From the NCBI GenBank assembly GCA_947846985.1, contig CANTUZ010000027.1, positions 3,097,535 to 3,161,534 on the forward strand: a DNA stretch of 64,000 bases, read 5' to 3'. The notes below the pieces were generated by a model. That model searched no databases. It was not told the DNA's origin and was given only the letters and a program-made list of their open reading frames with translations. Position numbers and translations under genes: made by a program. This document shows, piece after piece, positions 58,301 to 64,000 of the stretch. The stretch is from Fratercula arctica (lineage: Eukaryota; Chordata; Aves; Charadriiformes; Alcidae). How positions within the stretch are numbered: position 1 is the stretch's first letter; every line of letters starts with the position of its first letter.

Positions 58301-61300
58301 AACCCCCCTTGGTGACATCACAGGGCAGTCAGAACCCCACCTTCGTTACATCACAGGGCAGTCAGAGCCTGCCCCTTGTGAAATCACGGGGCAGTCAGCA
58401 ACCCTCTCGGTGACATCAAAGGGCAGTCAAAGCCAGCCTTTGTGACATCACGGGGCAGTCAGATCCCGCCCTTTGTGACACCACGGGGCAGTTAGAACCC
58501 CCTTTTTGACACCACCGGGAAGTCAGAGGTTGCCTTTTGGGACATCACAGGACAGTCAGAGCCCGCCCTTGGTGACATCACAAGGCAGCCAGAGCCTTTC
58601 CTTGTGACACCATTGGGAAGTCAGATCCCGTCCCCTTGTGACATCATGGGGCAGTCAGGAATCCCCTTGGTGACATCACAGGGCAATCAGAGCCCGCCCT
58701 TGGTGACACAACGGGACAGTCAGAGCCCCGCTTTGTGACATCAAAGGGCAGTCAGACCCCGCCCTTGGTGACATCACAGGGCAGTCAGAAACCCCTTTGG
58801 TGACATCAGAAGGCAGTCAGAGCCCCCTCTTTGTGACACGACGGGGCAGTCAGAGAACCCCCTTGATCACATCACAGGGCAGTCAGAGCCCCCCTTTCTG
58901 ACATCACAGGGCATTCAGAAACCCCCTTTTTTACATCACAGGGCAGTCAGAGCCCACCCTTGGTGACATCATGGGGCAATCAGAACCAACCCTTTTTGAT
59001 ATCACAAGGCAGTCAGAGCCGTCCGTTTTTGACATCACGGTGGAGACTTTGCCCCCCATTAGTGACATCACGGGACAGTCAGAGCCCGCCCTTCGTGACA
59101 TCACAAGGCAGCCAGAGCCTTTCTTTGTGACACTATTGGGAAGTCAGATCCTGCCCACTTCTGACATCACGGGGCAGTCAGGAATCCCCTTGGTGACATC
59201 ACAGGGCAGTCAGAGCCCGCCCTTTGTGACATCAAGGGGCAGTCAGGGTCCCCCCTTGGTGACATCATGGGGCAGTCAGAGCCCCCCGTTTGTGACATCA
59301 CGGTGCAGGCTGTGCCCCCCATTTCTGACATCACGGGACAGTTGGAGACCCCCTTTGTGACACCAGGGGGCAGTCAGAGAAGCCCCTTGGTGACATCACA
59401 AGGCAGTCAGAACCAACCCTTTGTGACATCACGGGGCAGTCAGAGCCCCCCTTTTTGACATCACAGGGCAGTCACAGCCCGCCCTTCGTGACATCACAGG
59501 GCAGCCAGAGCCTTTCTTTGTGACACCATTGGGAAGTCAGATCCTGCCCCCTTGTGACATCAAGGGGCAGTCAAAGCCCGGCTTTGTGACATCAAGGGCA
59601 GTCAAAGCCCGGCTTTGTGACATCAAAGGGCAGTCAGAGCCCGCCCTTGGTGACATCACAGGGCAGTCAGGTCCCGCCCTTGGTGACATCAAAGGGCAGT
59701 CAGAAACCCCGTTGGTCACATCACGGGGCAGTCAGAGTACGCCCATCGTGACACCACGGGTCACTCAGAGCCCCCATTTGTGACATCACAGGACAGTCAG
59801 AGACAAACTTTGTGAAATCACAGGGCAGTCAGAGATCCCCCCTTTGTGACATGACGTGGCAGTCAGAGCCCCCCATTGTGAAACCACGGGGCAGTCAGAA
59901 ACCCCTTGGTGACGCCACGGGGCAGTCAGAGCGCCATTTTAACATCACGGGGCAGTCAGAACCCCCCTTGGTTACATCACAGGGCAGTCAGAACCCCACC
60001 TTCGTTACATCACAGGGCAGTCAGAGCCTGCCCCTTGTGAAATCACGGGGCAGTCAGCAACCCTCTCGGTGACATCAAAGGGCAGTCAAAGCCAGCCTTT
60101 GTGACATCACGGGGCAGTCAGATCCCGCCCTTTGTGACACCACGGGGCAGTTAGAACCCCCTTTTTGACACCACCGGGAAGTCAGAGGTTGCCTTTTGGG
60201 ACATCACAGGACAGTCAGAGCCCGCCCTTGGTGACATCACAAGGCAGCCAGAGCCTTTCCTTGTGACACCATTGGGAAGTCAGATCCCGTCCCCTTGTGA
60301 CATCATGGGGCAGTCAGGAATCCCCTTGGTGACATCACAGGGCAATCAGAGCCCGCCCTTGGTGACACAACGGGACAGTCAGAGCCCCGCTTTGTGACAT
60401 CAAAGGGCAGTCAGACCCCGCCCTTGGTGACATCACAGGGCAGTCAGAAACCCCTTTGGTGACATCAGAAGGCAGTCAGAGCCCCCTCTTTGTGACACGA
60501 CGGGGCAGTCAGAGAACCCCCTTGATCACATCACAGGGCAGTCAGAGCCCCCCTTTCTGACATCACAGGGCATTCAGAAACCCCCTTTTTTACATCACAG
60601 GGCAGTCAGAGCCCACCCTTGGTGACATCATGGGGCAATCAGAACCAACCCTTTTTGATATCACAAGGCAGTCAGAGCCGTCCGTTTTTGACATCACGGC
60701 GCAGTCTTTGCCCCCCATTAGTGACATCACAGGGCAGTCAGAGCCCGCCCTTCGTGACATCACAAGGCAGCCAGAGCCTTTCTTTGTGACACTATTGGGA
60801 AGTCAGATCCTGCCCACTTCTGACATCACGGGGCAGTCAGAAATCCCCTTGGTGACATCACAGGGCAGTCAGAGCCCGCCCTTTGTGACATCAAGGGGCA
60901 GTCAGGGCCCCCCCTTGGTGACATCATGGGGCAGTCAGAGCCCCCCGTTTGTGACATCACGGTGCAGGCTGTGCCCCCCATTTCTGACATCACGGGACAG
61001 TTGGAGACCCCCTTTGTGACACCAGGGGGCAGTCAGAGAAGCCCCTTGGTGACATCACAGGGCAGTCAGAACCAACCCTTTGTGACATCACGGGGCAGTC
61101 AGAGCCCCCCTTTTTGACATCACAGGGCAGTCACAGCCCGCCCTTCGTGACATCACAGGGCAGCCAGAGCCTTTCTTTGTGACACCATTGGGAAGTCAGA
61201 TCCTGCCCCCTTGTGACATCAAGGGGCAGTCAAAGCCCGGCTTTGTGACATCAAGGGGCAGTCAAAGCCCGGCTTTGTGACATCAAAGGGCAGTCAGAGC

Positions 61301-64000
61301 CCGCCCTTGGTGACATCACAGGGCAGTCAGGTCCCGCCCTTGGTGACATCAAAGGGCAGTCAGAAACCCCGTTGGTCACATCACGGGGCAGTCAGAGTAC
61401 GCCCATCGTGACACCACGGGTCACTCAGAGCCCCCATTTGTGACATCACAGGACAGTCAGAGACAAACTTTGTGAAATCACAGGGCAGTCAGAGATCCCC
61501 CCTTTGTGACATGACGTGGCAGTCAGAGCCCCCCATTGTGAAACCACGGGGCAGTCAGAAACCCCTTGGTGACGCCACGGGGCAGTCAGAGCGCCATTTT
61601 AACATCACGGGGCAGTCAGAACCCCCCTTGGTGACATCACAGGGCAGTCAGAACCCCACCTTCGTTACATCACAGGGCAGTCAGAGCCTGCCCCTTGTGA
61701 AATCACGGGGCAGTCAGCAACCCTCTCGGTGACATCAAAGGGCAGTCAAAGCCAGCCTTTGTGACATCACGGGGCAGTCAGATCCCGCCCTTTGTGACAC
61801 CACGGGGCAGTTAGAACCCCCTTTTTGACACCACCGGGAAGTCAGAGGTTGCCTTTTGGGACATCACAGGACAGTCAGAGCCCGCCCTTGGTGACATCAC
61901 AAGGCAGCCAGAGCCTTTCCTTGTGACACCATTGGGAAGTCAGATCCCGTCCCCTTGTGACATCATGGGGCAGTCAGGAATCCCCTTGGTGACATCACAG
62001 GGCAATCAGAGCCCGCCCTTGGTGACACAACGGGACAGTCAGAGCCCCGCTTTGTGACATCAAAGGGCAGTCAGACCCCGCCCTTGGTGACATCACAGGG
62101 CAGTCAGAAACCCCTTTGGTGACATCAGAAGGCAGTCAGAGCCCCCTCTTTGTGACACGACGGGGCAGTCAGAGAACCCCCTTGATCACATCACAGGGCA
62201 GTCAGAGCCCCCCTTTCTGACATCACAGGGCATTCAGAACCCCCCTTTTTTACATCACAGGGCAGTCAGAGCCCACCCTTGGTGACATCATGGGGCAATC
62301 AGAACCAACCCTTTTTGATATCACAAGGCAGTCAGAGCCGTCCGTTTTTGACATCACGGCGCAGTCTTTGCCCCCCATTAGTGACATCACAGGGCAGTCA
62401 GAGCCCGCCCTTCGTGACATCACAAGGCAGCCAGAGCCTTTCTTTGTGACACTATTGGGAAGTCAGATCCTGCCCACTTCTGACATCACGGGGCAGTCAG
62501 AAATCCCCTTGGTGACATCACAGGGCAGTCAGAGCCCGCCCTTTGTGACATCAAGGGGCAGTCAGGGTCCCCCCTTGGTGACATCATGGGGCAGTCAGAG
62601 CCCCCCGTTTGTGACATCACGGTGCAGGCTGTGCCCCCCATTTCTGACATCACGGGACAGTTGGAGACCCCCTTTGTGACACCAGGGGGCAGTCAGAGAA
62701 GCCCCTTGGTGACATCACAGGGCAGTCAGAACCAACCCTTTGTGACATCACGGGGCAGTCAGAGCCCCCCTTTTTGACATCACAGGGCAGTCACAGCCCG
62801 CCCTTCGTGACATCACAGGGCAGCCAGAGCCTTTCTTTGTGACACCATTGGGAAGTCAGATCCTGCCCCCTTGTGACATCAAGGGGCAGTCAAAGCCCGG
62901 CTTTGTGACATCAAGGGGCAGTCAAAGCCCGGCTTTGTGACATCAAAGGGCAGTCAGAGCCCGCCCTTGGTGACATCACAGGGCAGTCAGGTCCCGCCCT
63001 TGGTGACATCAAAGGGCAGTCAGAAACCCCTTTGGTCACATCACGGGGCAGTCAGAGTACGCCCATCGTGACACCACGGGTCACTCAGAGCCCCCATTTG
63101 TGACATCACAGGACAGTCAGAGACAAACTTTGTGAAATCACAGGGCAGTCAGAGATCCCCCCTTTGTGACATGACGTGGCAGTCAGAGCCCCCCATTGTG
63201 AAACCACGGGGCAGTCAGAAACCCCTTGGTGACGCCACGGGGCAGTCAGAGCGCCATTTTAACATCACGGGGCAGTCAGAACCCCCCTTGGTGACATCAC
63301 AGGGCAGTCAGAACCCCACCTTCGTTACATCACAGGGCAGTCAGAGCCTGCCCCTTGTGAAATCACGGGGCAGTCAGCAACCCTCTCGGTGACATCAAAG
63401 GGCAGTCAAAGCCAGCCTTTGTGACATCACGGGGCAGTCAGATCCCGCCCTTTGTGACACCACGGGGCAGTTAGAACCCCCTTTTTGACACCACCGGGAA
63501 GTCAGAGGTTGCCTTTTGGGACATCACAGGACAGTCAGAGCCCGCCCTTGGTGACATCACAAGGCAGCCAGAGCCTTTCCTTGTGACACCATTGGGAAGT
63601 CAGATCCCGTCCCCTTGTGACATCATGGGGCAGTCAGGAATCCCCTTGGTGACATCACAGGGCAATCAGAGCCCGCCCTTGGTGACACAACGGGACAGTC
63701 AGAGCCCCGCTTTGTGACATCAAAGGGCAGTCAGACCCCGCCCTTGGTGACATCACAGGGCAGTCAGAAACCCCTTTGGTGACATCAGAAGGCAGTCAGA
63801 GCCCCCTCTTTGTGACACGACGGGGCAGTCAGAGAACCCCCTTGATCACATCACAGGGCAGTCAGAGCCCCCCTTTCTGACATCACAGGGCATTCAGAAA
63901 CCCCCTTTTTTACATCACAGGGCAGTCAGAGCCCACCCTTGGTGACATCATGGGGCAATCAGAACCAACCCTTTTTGATATCACAAGGCAGTCAGAGCCG
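55339..64000 (+). repeat. satellite array: ~33-bp monomers in ~1,660-bp higher-order units
   Basis: The monomer is close to GTGACATCACRGGGCAGTCAG followed by AGCCCCCCTTT (32-34 bp). About 50 distinguishable monomer variants form a higher-order unit. Using TCCCCTTGTGACATCATGGG as a landmark, units start at 55339, 56971, 58631, 60290, 61950 and 63610, giving lengths of 1632, 1660, 1659 and 1660, 1660 bp. Corresponding monomers in successive units are nearly identical, while neighbours within a unit differ clearly. Eleven-codon periodic open frames (GQSEPxxxDIT, VTSQGSQSPPF) arise from the 33-bp period and are not genes. The array runs off the window. Confidence 0.97.

Noticed and set aside
55679..63392. 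Repeated 86- and 129-codon open frames
   Set aside because: They recur at the same place in each satellite unit and come from the 33-bp period; no start context, domain or codon bias supports genes.
55339..64000. CRISPR-like regular repeat array
   Set aside because: The period is ~33 bp of head-to-tail degenerate monomers with no unique spacers and no cas genes, in a vertebrate genome; it is a satellite.

Overview
This window looks like repeat-dense bird DNA. The evidence is many CR1 LINE copies, several ending in the diagnostic ATTCTATG-type 3' tail, plus several families of endogenous retrovirus (ERV), mostly ERVL (class III) with five-base target duplications, plus class II and alpha/gamma-type Env remnants. 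I find no intact host gene. The density of nested ERVs, the decayed exon-like pieces and the large satellite fit bird heterochromatin such as the W chromosome or pericentromeric DNA; that placement is inference.

Layout. 1-6.2 kb is a mosaic of at least two damaged ERVs: a gag/env relic with a CX6CC-type TM, then a class II integrase-env fragment, joined by pieces of one LTR family. 6.4-7.0 kb is a solo LTR with a perfect 5-bp duplication. 7.3-13 kb mixes CR1 pieces, a class II env tail with its 3' LTR, antisense ERVL pol, an 840-bp GA-rich tract and a 341-bp block present twice. 13.9-20.2 kb is the best element: a complete two-LTR ERVL provirus (6,241 bp, duplication CCCTA) inside an older LTR. 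20.4-24.1 kb is a long antisense CR1 split by an LTR. 24.1-44 kb is AT-rich sequence with many ERVL LTRs and a few exon-like islands, including one with good splice signals but a broken frame. 44.2-50.5 kb holds an antisense ERVL relic split by a young-looking CR1 (529-codon open frame) and by an LTR, followed by an ERVL piece in the opposite direction. 50.6-55.1 kb is more CR1. A gap of exactly 200 N follows, and 55,339 to the window end is a satellite of ~33-bp monomers arranged in ~1,660-bp higher-order units.

How the parts relate. Nothing here forms a cellular pathway; the history is one of insertion into insertion. The nesting gives a relative order: older LTR, then ERVL provirus; ERVL LTR, then a second-family solo LTR; antisense ERVL, then CR1. 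The points most worth checking are the satellite's higher-order structure and regular TGACATCA motif, a 600-bp near-identical tract shared by two otherwise diverged CR1 copies 18.6 kb apart, the 341-bp duplication, an inverted triplication in an env relic, the same-frame gag-pol layout of the ERVL, and the exon-like islands.
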